Source of the DNA: Modestobacter sp. Leaf380
GTDB taxonomy: Bacteria > Actinomycetota > Actinomycetes > Mycobacteriales > Geodermatophilaceae
DNA length: 64,000 bases
Assembly: GCF_001424485.1 (NCBI RefSeq)
Contig: NZ_LMQC01000001.1
Coordinates: 67,755-131,754 of the forward strand
Reading direction: 5' to 3'
Below the pieces are notes generated by a model, which was given only the letters and a program-made list of their open reading frames with translations, had not been told where the DNA came from and did no database searches. The position numbers and the translations under genes are program-made. Positions 1 to 7,279 of the stretch are shown here, piece after piece. Each line of letters opens with the position of its first letter. Within the stretch, counting starts at the first letter, position 1.

Positions 1-24
1 AGACCGTGTTTCCGACGGGGTCCT

Positions 25-86
25 GGACGTGTTTCGGGACCGTGAACACGTCCGCGCGTGTCGTCCCCCCGTGTTCCGGACGTGTT
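25..86. repeat. Inverted repeat plus third copy of a 9-mer
   Basis: GGACGTGTT at 25-33 and its exact reverse complement AACACGTCC at 45-53 form a 9-bp-arm inverted repeat with an 11-base spacer. GGACGTGTT recurs at 78-86. It lies upstream of the nickel transporter gene and could be a terminator for a gene left of the window or a regulator site. The function is unknown. Confidence 0.4.
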
Positions 87-152
87 GCGTGGGCCCGACC
101 GGCGCCGTCGGTGTGTCGATCGCCACCCCTCCCTGTGCGGTCCGGGTCCTTC

Positions 153-169
153 TTGCGAACGCTGTGCAG
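153..169 (+). promoter_or_regulatory. Candidate Nur (nickel-Fur) operator
   Basis: TTGCGA (153-158), a 5-base spacer, then GTGCAG (164-169) resembles the Streptomyces Nur box tTGCaa-N5-ttGCAA. The first half matches 5 of 6 positions and the second 4 of 6. It sits 18 bases before the -10 element of a nickel/cobalt permease gene, where nickel-dependent repression would make sense. The match is imperfect and inferred by eye. Confidence 0.3.
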
Positions 170-186
170 GTGCCAGAGGAGTGCAA

Positions 187-192
187 TAAGGT
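187..192 (+). promoter_or_regulatory. -10 element, predicted leaderless transcript (NiCoT)
   Basis: TAAGGT ends 6 bases before the GTG at 199, which would place the transcription start at or next to the start codon. The identical TAAGGT-N6-GTG arrangement precedes the TetR gene at 20327. Confidence 0.45.
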
Positions 193-198
193 CCGCCC

Positions 199-1308
199 GT
201 GACGCTCACCGCACCGACCACCGCCGCCGACGGGCGCGCGGGGTTCACCCGCCCCGACCGCCGCCGGATCGCGGCCATGACCGCCGTCGTCGTGGTCCTG
301 CACGTGGTCGGCTGGGGAGTGCTCGTCCTCGGGGTCGCCCCGCAGCGGCTGGACCTGGGCAGCGCCGGGGTCCTCGGGGTCGGCGTGGGCCTGACCGCCT
401 ACCTGCTCGGCGTGCGGCACGCCTTCGACGCCGACCACATCGCCACGATCGACAACACCACCCGCAAGCTCGTCGGCGAGGGACGCTCCGCCGTCGGCAC
501 CGGGTTCTGGTTCTCCCTGGGCCACTCCTCGGTGGTGCTGGTGGCCAGCGTGCTGCTCGCGGTCGGCGTGCAGTCCGTCGCCGGCGTCATCCAGGACGGC
601 GACTCGAGCACCGCGCAGACCCTGGGGCTCATCGGCACCCTGGTCGCCGGGGGCTTCCTGCTGCTGATCGGCCTGATGAACCTGGCCTCCGTCGTCGGCA
701 TCGCGAAGGTCTTCCGCGGCATGCGGTCCGGCGAGCTCGACGAGGCCCAGCTGGAGCACCACCTGCACAACCGCGGGTTCCTGGCCCGACTGCTCAACCG
801 GGTCACCCGCCGGGTCAGCAAGCCCTGGCACCTCTACCCGGTGGGCCTGCTGATGGGCCTGGGCTTCGACACCGCGACCCAGGTCGGGCTGCTGGTGCTC
901 ATCGCCGGCTCCGCGGCGTTCGTGCTGCCCTGGTACGCGATCGTCGTCCTGCCGGTGCTCTTCATGGCCGGGATGAGCCTGTTCGACACCGCCGACGGCA
1001 TCCTGATGACCCGCGCCTACGGCTGGGCCCTGGTCAAGCCGGTCCGCAAGGTGTTCTACAACCTGACCGTCACGGTGCTGTCGGTGGTCGTCGCGCTCGT
1101 CGTCGGCACGATGGTGCTGATCGGCCTGCTGGTCGAGCGGCTGGGCATCGACAGCGGCCCGCTGGCCTGGATCGCCTCGCTGGACCTGGACTACGTCGGC
1201 TTCGCGATCGTCGGGCTGTTCGTCGTCACCTGGGGTCTGGCGCTGGCGGTCTGGCGCTACGGCCGCATCGAGGAACGCTGGCAGCCCGAGGCCGCCCCGC
1301 ACCACTGA
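199..1308 (+). CDS. NiCoT-family nickel/cobalt permease
   Basis: A 369-residue integral membrane importer for Ni(II) or Co(II) of the HoxN/NixA (NiCoT) family. The family signature HAFDADHI is at residues 74-81, followed by IDNTTRK. Further conserved segments are FSLGHSSVV, LGFDTATQVG and a second acidic loop MSLFDTADG. About eight hydrophobic segments are separated by a central charged loop (EAQLEHHLHNRGF). The GTG start is favoured by a -10 box 6 bases upstream; no Shine-Dalgarno is visible, consistent with a leaderless mRNA. It is a single-gene unit convergent with ftsY. Nickel versus cobalt preference cannot be read from the sequence. A possible Nur-type operator upstream hints at nickel control. 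Confidence 0.9.
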   Translation: MTLTAPTTAADGRAGFTRPDRRRIAAMTAVVVVLHVVGWGVLVLGVAPQRLDLGSAGVLGVGVGLTAYLLGVRHAFDADHIATIDNTTRKLVGEGRSAVGTGFWFSLGHSSVVLVASVLLAVGVQSVAGVIQDGDSSTAQTLGLIGTLVAGGFLLLIGLMNLASVVGIAKVFRGMRSGELDEAQLEHHLHNRGFLARLLNRVTRRVSKPWHLYPVGLLMGLGFDTATQVGLLVLIAGSAAFVLPWYAIVVLPVLFMAGMSLFDTADGILMTRAYGWALVKPVRKVFYNLTVTVLSVVVALVVGTMVLIGLLVERLGIDSGPLAWIASLDLDYVGFAIVGLFVVTWGLALAVWRYGRIEERWQPEAAPHH

Positions 1309-1353
1309 GGGCGCGGGGCGGAGGCTCGGGCGCGGGGGCCCAGGCCCAGGCGT

Positions 1354-2553
1354 TCAGGCGCCGACCAGTGCCTCGGCGAACGCCCGCGGCTCGAAGGGCG
1401 CCAGGTCGTCGGCCCCCTCGCCGAGCCCGATCAGCTTCACCGGGATGCCCAGCTCGCGCTGGACCGAGACCACGATGCCGCCCTTGGCGGTGCCGTCGAG
1501 CTTGGTGAGCACGATGCCGGTGACCGTCACGGCCTCGGTGAAGACCCGGGCCTGCACGATCCCGTTCTGCCCGGTGGTGGCGTCCAGCACCAGCAGCACC
1601 TCGTCGACCGGGCTCTGCTTCTCCACGACGCGCTTGACCTTGCCCAGCTCGTCCATCAGACCGCTCTTGGTGTGCAGCCGCCCGGCGGTGTCCACCAGCA
1701 CGGCGTCCACGTCGGCCTCCCGACCGGCCTTGACCGCCTCGAAGGCCACCGAGGCGGGGTCCCCGCCCTCCCGGCCCCGGACGGTGACGACGCCGACGCG
1801 CTCGCCCCAGGTCTCCAGCTGGTCGGCGGCGGCGGCGCGGAAGGTGTCGGCCGCGCCCAGCAGCACGCTGCGACCGTCGCCCACCAGGACCCGGGCGATC
1901 TTGCCGCAGGTGGTGGTCTTGCCGGCGCCGTTGACCCCGACGACCAGGACGACGGCCGGGCGGTCCAGCTCGGCGTCGGTGGCCAGCGTGCGGTCCATGT
2001 CCGGGCCCAGCACCCCGACCAGCTCGCGGACCAGCAGCTCGCGCAGCGCGCCGGGGTCCCCGGTGGCCAGCACCATCGACTGGGTGCGCAGCCGGTCCAC
2101 GATCTGGGTGGTGGCGGCGACGCCGACGTCGGCGGCCAGCAGGGTCTCCTCGACCTCCTCCCAGTCCTCCTCGGTCAGCCGCTCGCGGGCCAGCACGGTC
2201 AGCAGGCCGCGTCCCAGCGAGGACTGCGAGCGGGCCAGCCGGGACCGGAGCCGGACCAGGCGCCCGGCGGAGGGCAACGGCGTCTCGAAGACCAGCCCGG
2301 GCTCGGGCTCGGCCGGCGGGAGCTCCACCGGGGTGGCCGGGTCGACGTCGACGGGCGGGCCGGTCGAGGGCGGTGCGGGCGGGGCACTGGTCGAGGCGGT
2401 CGCGCCCGTGCCGGGGGCCGGCCGGGTGAGCGTGGTGCCCCGGGCGGCGTCGTCGTCCAGACGGACGGTGCGGCGGCCGCGGCTGACCAGCAGGCCGACG
2501 CCGGCGAGCAGCGCGACGACCACGATCGCCACGGCGATGACGATGAACTCCAT
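1354..2553 (-). CDS. ftsY: Signal recognition particle receptor FtsY
   Basis: The SRP receptor GTPase that docks ribosome-nascent chain-SRP complexes at the membrane. The ATG at 2553 (MEFIVIAV) gives 399 residues and has a GGGAG 9 bases upstream; an earlier in-frame start would only add 11 unlikely residues. One N-terminal transmembrane helix (about residues 3-23) is followed by a Pro/Ala/Thr-rich linker to about 90, as in other actinobacterial FtsY proteins that lack the acidic E. coli A domain. The NG domain follows: P-loop GVNGAGKTTT (about 206-215), DTAGRL (G3) and TKLDGTAKGG (G4). Divergent from the phosphatase gene at 2595, with only 41 bases between the starts. Confidence 0.96.
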   Translation of the reverse strand: MEFIVIAVAIVVVALLAGVGLLVSRGRRTVRLDDDAARGTTLTRPAPGTGATASTSAPPAPPSTGPPVDVDPATPVELPPAEPEPGLVFETPLPSAGRLVRLRSRLARSQSSLGRGLLTVLARERLTEEDWEEVEETLLAADVGVAATTQIVDRLRTQSMVLATGDPGALRELLVRELVGVLGPDMDRTLATDAELDRPAVVLVVGVNGAGKTTTCGKIARVLVGDGRSVLLGAADTFRAAAADQLETWGERVGVVTVRGREGGDPASVAFEAVKAGREADVDAVLVDTAGRLHTKSGLMDELGKVKRVVEKQSPVDEVLLVLDATTGQNGIVQARVFTEAVTVTGIVLTKLDGTAKGGIVVSVQRELGIPVKLIGLGEGADDLAPFEPRAFAEALVGA

Positions 2554-2594
2554 GACAGGAGTCTCCCAGCTCCGGCTGGGCGGCACCTGGGGCG

Positions 2595-4286
2595 GTGCGG
2601 GACCCTGAGGACGTGCCGCCCAGCCCCAGCGCCAGCTCCTCCTCCGCCCCGTCCCTCGTCCTGGGTCCGCTGCTGCGCCACGTCGACCCGGTGTCGGCGA
2701 CGGTGTGGGTGGAGACCGACGGGCCGTGCACCGTGCGGGTGCTGGACGCCTCGGCGCGGACCTTCTGCGTGGGCGGGCACCACTACGCCCTGGTGGTGAT
2801 CACCGGTCTGGAGCCGGGCAGCGTCACGCCCTACGAGGTCCACCTGGACGGCGCCCGGGTGTGGCCGCCCCGGCACACGTCGTTCCCGCCCAGCCGGATC
2901 CGCACCCCCGGCGGTCCCGGGCCCTTCCGGATCGCCTTCGGGTCCTGCCGGTACGCGACGCCCTCGGCGGTCGACGTGCGGGACGGGATCGCCCCGGACG
3001 CGCTGGACTCCTACGCGGTGCAGCTGGCGGACACCCCGCAGCAGGAGTGGCCCGACGCGCTGGTGCTGCTGGGCGACCAGGTCTACGCCGACGAGACGAC
3101 GCCGGCGACCCAGGCCTGGATGGCCACCCGCCGCGACCTGTCGCAGCCGCCGGGCGTACAGGCCGCGGACTACGAGGAGTACACCCGGCTCTACCGCGAG
3201 TCCTGGGGCGACCCGGAGGTGCGCTGGCTGCTGTCGACCATCCCGTCCTCGATGATCTTCGACGACCACGAGATGATCGACGACTGGAACACCTCGGCGG
3301 CCTGGCGCGCGGACACCGTCGGGCAGCCGTGGTGGCGGACCCGGATCACCGGTGGCCTGACCAGCTACTTCGTCTACCAGCACCTGGGCAACCTGTCCCC
3401 CGCCGAGCTGGCCGACAACCCCACCTGGGCGGCCATGCAGAGCGACGGTGCCTCCTCGGTGGACGCCGAGCCGATGCTCACCGCGATGGCCGAGGGAGCC
3501 GACGGGGACCCACAGGCCTTCCGCTGGAGCTACGTCCGGCACTGGGACCACGTCCGGCTGGTGATGGTCGACAGCCGCGCAGGCCGGGTGCTGGAGGAGG
3601 CCGACCGGCAGATCCTCGACGACACCGAGTTCACCTGGGTCGAGGACGCCCTGGGCGAGGCCGTCGCCGACGGCGTCTCCCACGTCCTGGTCGGGACGTC
3701 GCTGCCCTGGCTGCTGCCGCACGCGATCCACGACATCGAGCGGTGGAACGAGACGCTCAACGTGCGCCACCACCGCCGGCCGCTGGGCCGGCTGGCGGAG
3801 GCGGTGCGGCAGGGCGCGGACCTGGAGCACTGGGCCGCCTTCGGCCGGTCCTTCGAGCGGCTGGGCGCCGCCCTGGTGTCCATCGCCCGGGGAGAGGCCG
3901 GCCCCGCCCCGGCGACGGTGATGGTGCTGTCCGGGGACGTGCACCACGCCTACGCGGCGGAACTGGTGCACCCGGGCGACCTGACCAGCCGGGTGCACCA
4001 GCTGACGGTCTCCCCGCTGCACAACAAGGCCCCGCACGCCATCGAGATCGGCTTCCGGGTCGGCTGGAGCCGGTGGGCCCGGGCCGTGACCGGCGCCCTC
4101 ACCCGGGTCGCCCGGGTCCCCCGCACGGGACTGGTCTGGGAGAAGCAGGCCGGGCCGTTCTTCGGCAACGAGCTCGGTGAGCTGGTGCTCGAGGGCGCCG
4201 ACGCCCGCTTCCGGCTGTGGGCCACCAGCCGGGCCGACGACGGCACCCCGCAGTTCACCCGGGTGCTGGACACCGAGCTGTCCTGA
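2595..4286 (+). CDS. PhoD-like metallophosphatase
   Basis: A 563-residue protein of the PhoD/alkaline phosphatase D superfamily (phosphodiesterase/monoesterase with a calcineurin-like metal centre). An N-terminal beta domain (about residues 15-105, GPLLRHVDPVSATVWVETD) precedes the catalytic domain with FGSCRYA, LLGDQVYADET, FDDHEMIDDWN, the late loop LVGTSLPWLLPHAIHD and LSGDVHHAYAAEL, which supply the metal-binding Asp/Asn/His residues. No signal peptide or Tat motif is visible, unlike classical secreted PhoD, so a cytoplasmic location is inferred. The start is uncertain: GTG 2595 or GTG 2613, neither with a good ribosome site. The stop lies one base from the convergent epimerase gene. Confidence 0.85.
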   Translation: MRDPEDVPPSPSASSSSAPSLVLGPLLRHVDPVSATVWVETDGPCTVRVLDASARTFCVGGHHYALVVITGLEPGSVTPYEVHLDGARVWPPRHTSFPPSRIRTPGGPGPFRIAFGSCRYATPSAVDVRDGIAPDALDSYAVQLADTPQQEWPDALVLLGDQVYADETTPATQAWMATRRDLSQPPGVQAADYEEYTRLYRESWGDPEVRWLLSTIPSSMIFDDHEMIDDWNTSAAWRADTVGQPWWRTRITGGLTSYFVYQHLGNLSPAELADNPTWAAMQSDGASSVDAEPMLTAMAEGADGDPQAFRWSYVRHWDHVRLVMVDSRAGRVLEEADRQILDDTEFTWVEDALGEAVADGVSHVLVGTSLPWLLPHAIHDIERWNETLNVRHHRRPLGRLAEAVRQGADLEHWAAFGRSFERLGAALVSIARGEAGPAPATVMVLSGDVHHAYAAELVHPGDLTSRVHQLTVSPLHNKAPHAIEIGFRVGWSRWARAVTGALTRVARVPRTGLVWEKQAGPFFGNELGELVLEGADARFRLWATSRADDGTPQFTRVLDTELS

Positions 4287-4287
4287 G

Positions 4288-5184
4288 TCAGCCCTGTGGG
4301 TCGGCCAGCACGTCCCGCCATGAGTGCTGCGGGTCGAAGCCCAGCAGCCGGCGGGCCTTGTCGATCGAGTAGAACGTCTCGTGCGGCCCCATCGGACGCC
4401 GCAGCTCCACGCCGTCGTAGAACTGCTCCCGGACCTCGTCTGTGGTGGCAGCCACCGAGGAGTCGGCGTTGGCCACGTTGAAGACCTCGTAGCCCAGCCC
4501 GTCGGTCTCCAGGCACCGCTGCACGGCCTGCCCGAGGTCGCGGGTGTCGATGTAGGCGAACACGTTGCGGCGGCGCAGGGCCGGGTCGGCCAGGAACGCC
4601 GGGAAGAGCTGCTCGTACTCGTGCGGCTCGATGACGTTGTTGATCCGCAGGCCGTACACGTCGGCCCCGGTCCGGGCGTGGAAGGACCGCGCCGTCACCT
4701 CACCGGCGACCTTGCTCATCGCGTAGGAGTCCTCGGGCACCGTCGGGTGCTCCTCGTCCACGGGCAGGTACTGCGGACGGCGCTCCCCCTGGGCGAAGCA
4801 GATGCCGTAGGTGGTCTCCGAGGAGGCGAAGACGACCTTCCGGATGCCCAGCCGGGTGGCCGCCTCCAGCACGTTGTAGGTGCTCAGCACGTTGGTCGCG
4901 TACGTCGTCGCGTCGGCGGTCAGCAGGATCGCCGGCACCGCGGCGAAGTGCACCACCGCGTCGTAGGCCGGCACCGCGGGCAGGTCGAGCTCGGACGCCC
5001 GGGCCGCACCGGCCATCGCCGACCACGTCTGGCCCAGGTCGGTCAGGTCCACCCGCAGGTCGGCGATGCCCTCGTGCCGCAGCGGGGTGAGGTCGGCGTT
5101 GGTGACCTGGTGGCCCTGGTCGGCCAGGAAGGGCGCGACGTGGTGGCCGGCCTTGCCGGAGCCACCGGTGAAGAAGATGCGCAT
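4288..5184 (-). CDS. NAD-dependent epimerase/dehydratase family protein
   Basis: An extended short-chain dehydrogenase/reductase of 298 residues. A Rossmann motif TGGSGKAGHH opens the protein (about residues 6-15), followed by the VHFAAVPA strand, the SSETTYG active-site segment and the catalytic YAMSK. It resembles UDP-glucose 4-epimerase-like enzymes, and residues such as RINNVIEPHEYE suggest a nucleotide-sugar or lactone-type substrate that cannot be specified. The ATG at 5184 is preceded by GGGGG 2-6 bases upstream. The open frame continues upstream for about 550 codons, but that stretch lies opposite the endonuclease and esterase genes and has no domain sense. Monocistronic by position. 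Confidence 0.82.
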   Translation of the reverse strand: MRIFFTGGSGKAGHHVAPFLADQGHQVTNADLTPLRHEGIADLRVDLTDLGQTWSAMAGAARASELDLPAVPAYDAVVHFAAVPAILLTADATTYATNVLSTYNVLEAATRLGIRKVVFASSETTYGICFAQGERRPQYLPVDEEHPTVPEDSYAMSKVAGEVTARSFHARTGADVYGLRINNVIEPHEYEQLFPAFLADPALRRRNVFAYIDTRDLGQAVQRCLETDGLGYEVFNVANADSSVAATTDEVREQFYDGVELRRPMGPHETFYSIDKARRLLGFDPQHSWRDVLADPQG

Positions 5185-5281
5185 GCCCCCATGCAACCCC
5201 ACCGCCCGGGCGGCTGCGACCGACGCGGGATGGCAGGGTGGGCGTCGTGCGCCACCCCTCCGCAGCCCACGGCGTCCGCCG

Positions 5282-6037
5282 GTGACCGCGCTGCGGCTGG
5301 TCACCTTCAACACCCACCACGGCGTCGGGGACGACGGCCGGCACGACCTGGTGCGGGTGGCCGAGCTGCTGCAGCGCACCGATGCCGACGTGGTGTGCCT
5401 GCAGGAGGTCGACCGGCACTTCGGGGAGCGCAGCGAGGGCGTCGACCAGGCCGAGCTGCTGGCCCGGGCGCTGGACCGCGAGCTCGTCTGGGGCTCGGCG
5501 ATCAGCAAGCGGACCGCGGGCGCACCCGACCGGCAGTACGGCAACGCGCTGCTCACCCGTCTGCCGGTGCTCGACGACCACGTGACACCGCTGCCCGGGG
5601 ACGGCGAGCCGCGGGGCGCCGTCCGGGTGCTGTTGGGCATCGGGGGCACCGCCGTCACCGTCGTCACCACGCACCTGTCCAGCCAGTCCGCGCGCGCCCG
5701 GGCCGCCCAGGCCCAGGCGCTGGCCGGGCTGCTGCCCGACGCCGGGGCCGCGGTCGTCGTCGGGGACCTCAACTGCGGGCCGGCCGCCGCCGAGCTGGCC
5801 CCGCTGCGGGCGCGGCTGCGGGACGGCTGGCAGGCCGCCGGCGCTCGGGCCGACCAGGCCCGCCGCTGGCAGCTGTGGAAGCGGGAGCAGGGGCTCACCC
5901 ACCCGGCCCGACGTCCCCGGGTGCGGATCGACCAGGTGTGGGTCTCCCCCGAGGTCCGGGTGCGCAGCGCCGCGGTCCTGGACGGCTCGGCCTGCTCGGA
6001 CCACCACCCCCTCCAGATCGACCTCGAGATCGGCTGA
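5282..6037 (+). CDS. Endonuclease/exonuclease/phosphatase family hydrolase
   Basis: A 251-residue member of the EEP (DNase I-like) superfamily. Its metal and phosphate-cleaving residues are visible in order: N in LVTFNTHHG (about residues 5-13), E in CLQEVDRHF, D-x-N in VVVGDLNCGP, and the terminal SDHHPL. In actinobacteria such short cytosolic EEP proteins act on nucleic acids, phosphoinositides or phosphodiesters; the substrate here is unknown. The GTG start is chosen because it opens the first beta-strand (TALRLVTFN). It leads a three-gene operon with the esterase (5 bases downstream) and a small Cys protein, divergent from the epimerase with a 97-base intergenic gap. Confidence 0.83.
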   Translation: MTALRLVTFNTHHGVGDDGRHDLVRVAELLQRTDADVVCLQEVDRHFGERSEGVDQAELLARALDRELVWGSAISKRTAGAPDRQYGNALLTRLPVLDDHVTPLPGDGEPRGAVRVLLGIGGTAVTVVTTHLSSQSARARAAQAQALAGLLPDAGAAVVVGDLNCGPAAAELAPLRARLRDGWQAAGARADQARRWQLWKREQGLTHPARRPRVRIDQVWVSPEVRVRSAAVLDGSACSDHHPLQIDLEIG

Positions 6038-6042
6038 CCGCG

Positions 6043-6921
6043 ATGCCCCCGTTCCACCCCGACCTGGCCGACGCCCGCCGGCTCCCGCAGGTGTCGCTGG
6101 GTCCGCGTTCGCTGCGGGTGGTCCGCACGCTGGGCCGGCTGGCCCGGCCCGACGGCCGGGTGCCCGTCGTCCCGGTGTCGGCCGACGTCACGGTCCGGCT
6201 GTTCCGGCCCGCCGGGCCCGGTCCGTTCCCTGCGCTGCTCTGGGTGCACGGGGGCGGGCTCGTGCTCGGCTCGGCGGCGATGGACGACGCGTTCTGCCGC
6301 CGGGTCAGTGAGGAGCTGGGCGTGCTGGTCGCCGCGGTGGAGTACCGGCTGGCCCCCGAGCACCCCTACCCGGTGCCGCTCGAGGACTGCTGGACCGCGC
6401 TCACCTGGCTGGTCGGCCGCAGCGACGTCGACGCCACCCGGGTCGCCGTGGGCGGCGCCAGCGCCGGGGGCAACCTGGCCGCCGGGACGGCGCTGCTGGC
6501 CCGCGAGCGGGGCGTCGACCTGGCGTTCCAGCTGCTGGTCTACCCGATGCTCGACGACCGGACGACGACCCGCACCGACCTCGACGTCTCCTCGGTCCGG
6601 GTGTGGAGCCCGGGCTCCAACCGGTTCGGCTGGGCCGCCTACCTGGCCGGCCGGGCCGATGTGCCCGCGACCGCGGCGCCGGCCCGCGCGGAGGACCTGG
6701 CCGGCCTGCCCCCGGCCTGGGTGGGCGTCGGGACCAACGACCTGTTCCACGACGAGGACGTCACGTACGCCCGCCGGCTGCGCGCGGCCGGCGTCGACGT
6801 GCAGCTGGTCGAGGTGCCCGGGGCGTACCACGGGTTCGACGCGATCCAGCGCTCCGCTCCGGTGTCCCGGGACTTCACCGCGGCCCAGGTCGCGGCGCTG
6901 CGGGCGGCGCTGATCCGGTGA
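6043..6921 (+). CDS. Alpha/beta hydrolase, HSL-family esterase
   Basis: A 292-residue carboxylesterase of the hormone-sensitive-lipase (family IV) type. The oxyanion-hole motif HGGG sits in LLWVHGGGLVLGS (about residues 62-76), the nucleophile Ser in GGASAGGNLAAG, the catalytic Asp in GTNDLFHDED and the His in YHGFD. It cleaves short acyl esters in the cytosol by family analogy. The ATG follows the endonuclease stop by 5 bases, and the stop overlaps the next gene's start in a GTGA, so the three genes are translationally coupled. The physiological substrate is unknown. Confidence 0.88.
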   Translation: MPPFHPDLADARRLPQVSLGPRSLRVVRTLGRLARPDGRVPVVPVSADVTVRLFRPAGPGPFPALLWVHGGGLVLGSAAMDDAFCRRVSEELGVLVAAVEYRLAPEHPYPVPLEDCWTALTWLVGRSDVDATRVAVGGASAGGNLAAGTALLARERGVDLAFQLLVYPMLDDRTTTRTDLDVSSVRVWSPGSNRFGWAAYLAGRADVPATAAPARAEDLAGLPPAWVGVGTNDLFHDEDVTYARRLRAAGVDVQLVEVPGAYHGFDAIQRSAPVSRDFTAAQVAALRAALIR

Positions 6922-7277
6922 CCGACGTCCACGTCGACCTCCCGGCCGGCCCCCGCGAGCTGACGGCCGACGAACGACGGCTGGTGACCGAGCTGGCGCA
7001 GGCCGCCGGGCTGGGCGACCAGGTCCCCGGCTGTCGGGTCACGGGCGCCTGCGCCTGCGGGTGCGCCTCGATCCGGCTGACCACCGAGAGCCCGCTCGAA
7101 CCACCCTCCCACCGCGCGCTGGGCGCGACCGGGGTGCGGGCGGAGGGCGGACAGGTCGACGTCGTGCTGCACGTGCTGTCGGGCCGTCTCGCGGAGCTCG
7201 AGGTCGTCGACCCCGAGCACGGCGAGGGCCACCGGGTCGACCCCGCCGACGTCCTGGAGCTGACCGGACTGCACTGA
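6918..7277 (+). CDS. Small conserved-type protein with CxCxC cluster
   Basis: An unrecognised 119-residue protein. The GTG start overlaps the esterase stop (GTGA), giving tight coupling. The N-terminal half has an amphipathic helix-like segment (ELTADERRLVTELAQAA), then a Cys-rich centre, GACACGCASIRL (about residues 43-54), with three Cys in CxCxC plus one more six residues earlier, and a C-terminal acidic beta-rich part (VVLHVLSGRLAELEVVDPEHG). The Cys spacing could bind a metal or form a redox pair. No known motif is matched, and no function is proposed beyond its link to the esterase/endonuclease operon. Confidence 0.75.
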   Translation: MTDVHVDLPAGPRELTADERRLVTELAQAAGLGDQVPGCRVTGACACGCASIRLTTESPLEPPSHRALGATGVRAEGGQVDVVLHVLSGRLAELEVVDPEHGEGHRVDPADVLELTGLH

Positions 7278-7279
7278 CC

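Noticed and set aside
1-198. Cobalamin riboswitch upstream of the nickel/cobalt transporter
   Set aside because: No B12-box-like sequence or suitable stems were found; a protein operator plus leaderless promoter explains the region better.
5185-6831. Upstream extension of the epimerase gene to 847 residues
   Set aside because: The added part is antisense to the endonuclease and esterase genes; the SDR fold begins exactly at ATG 5184.
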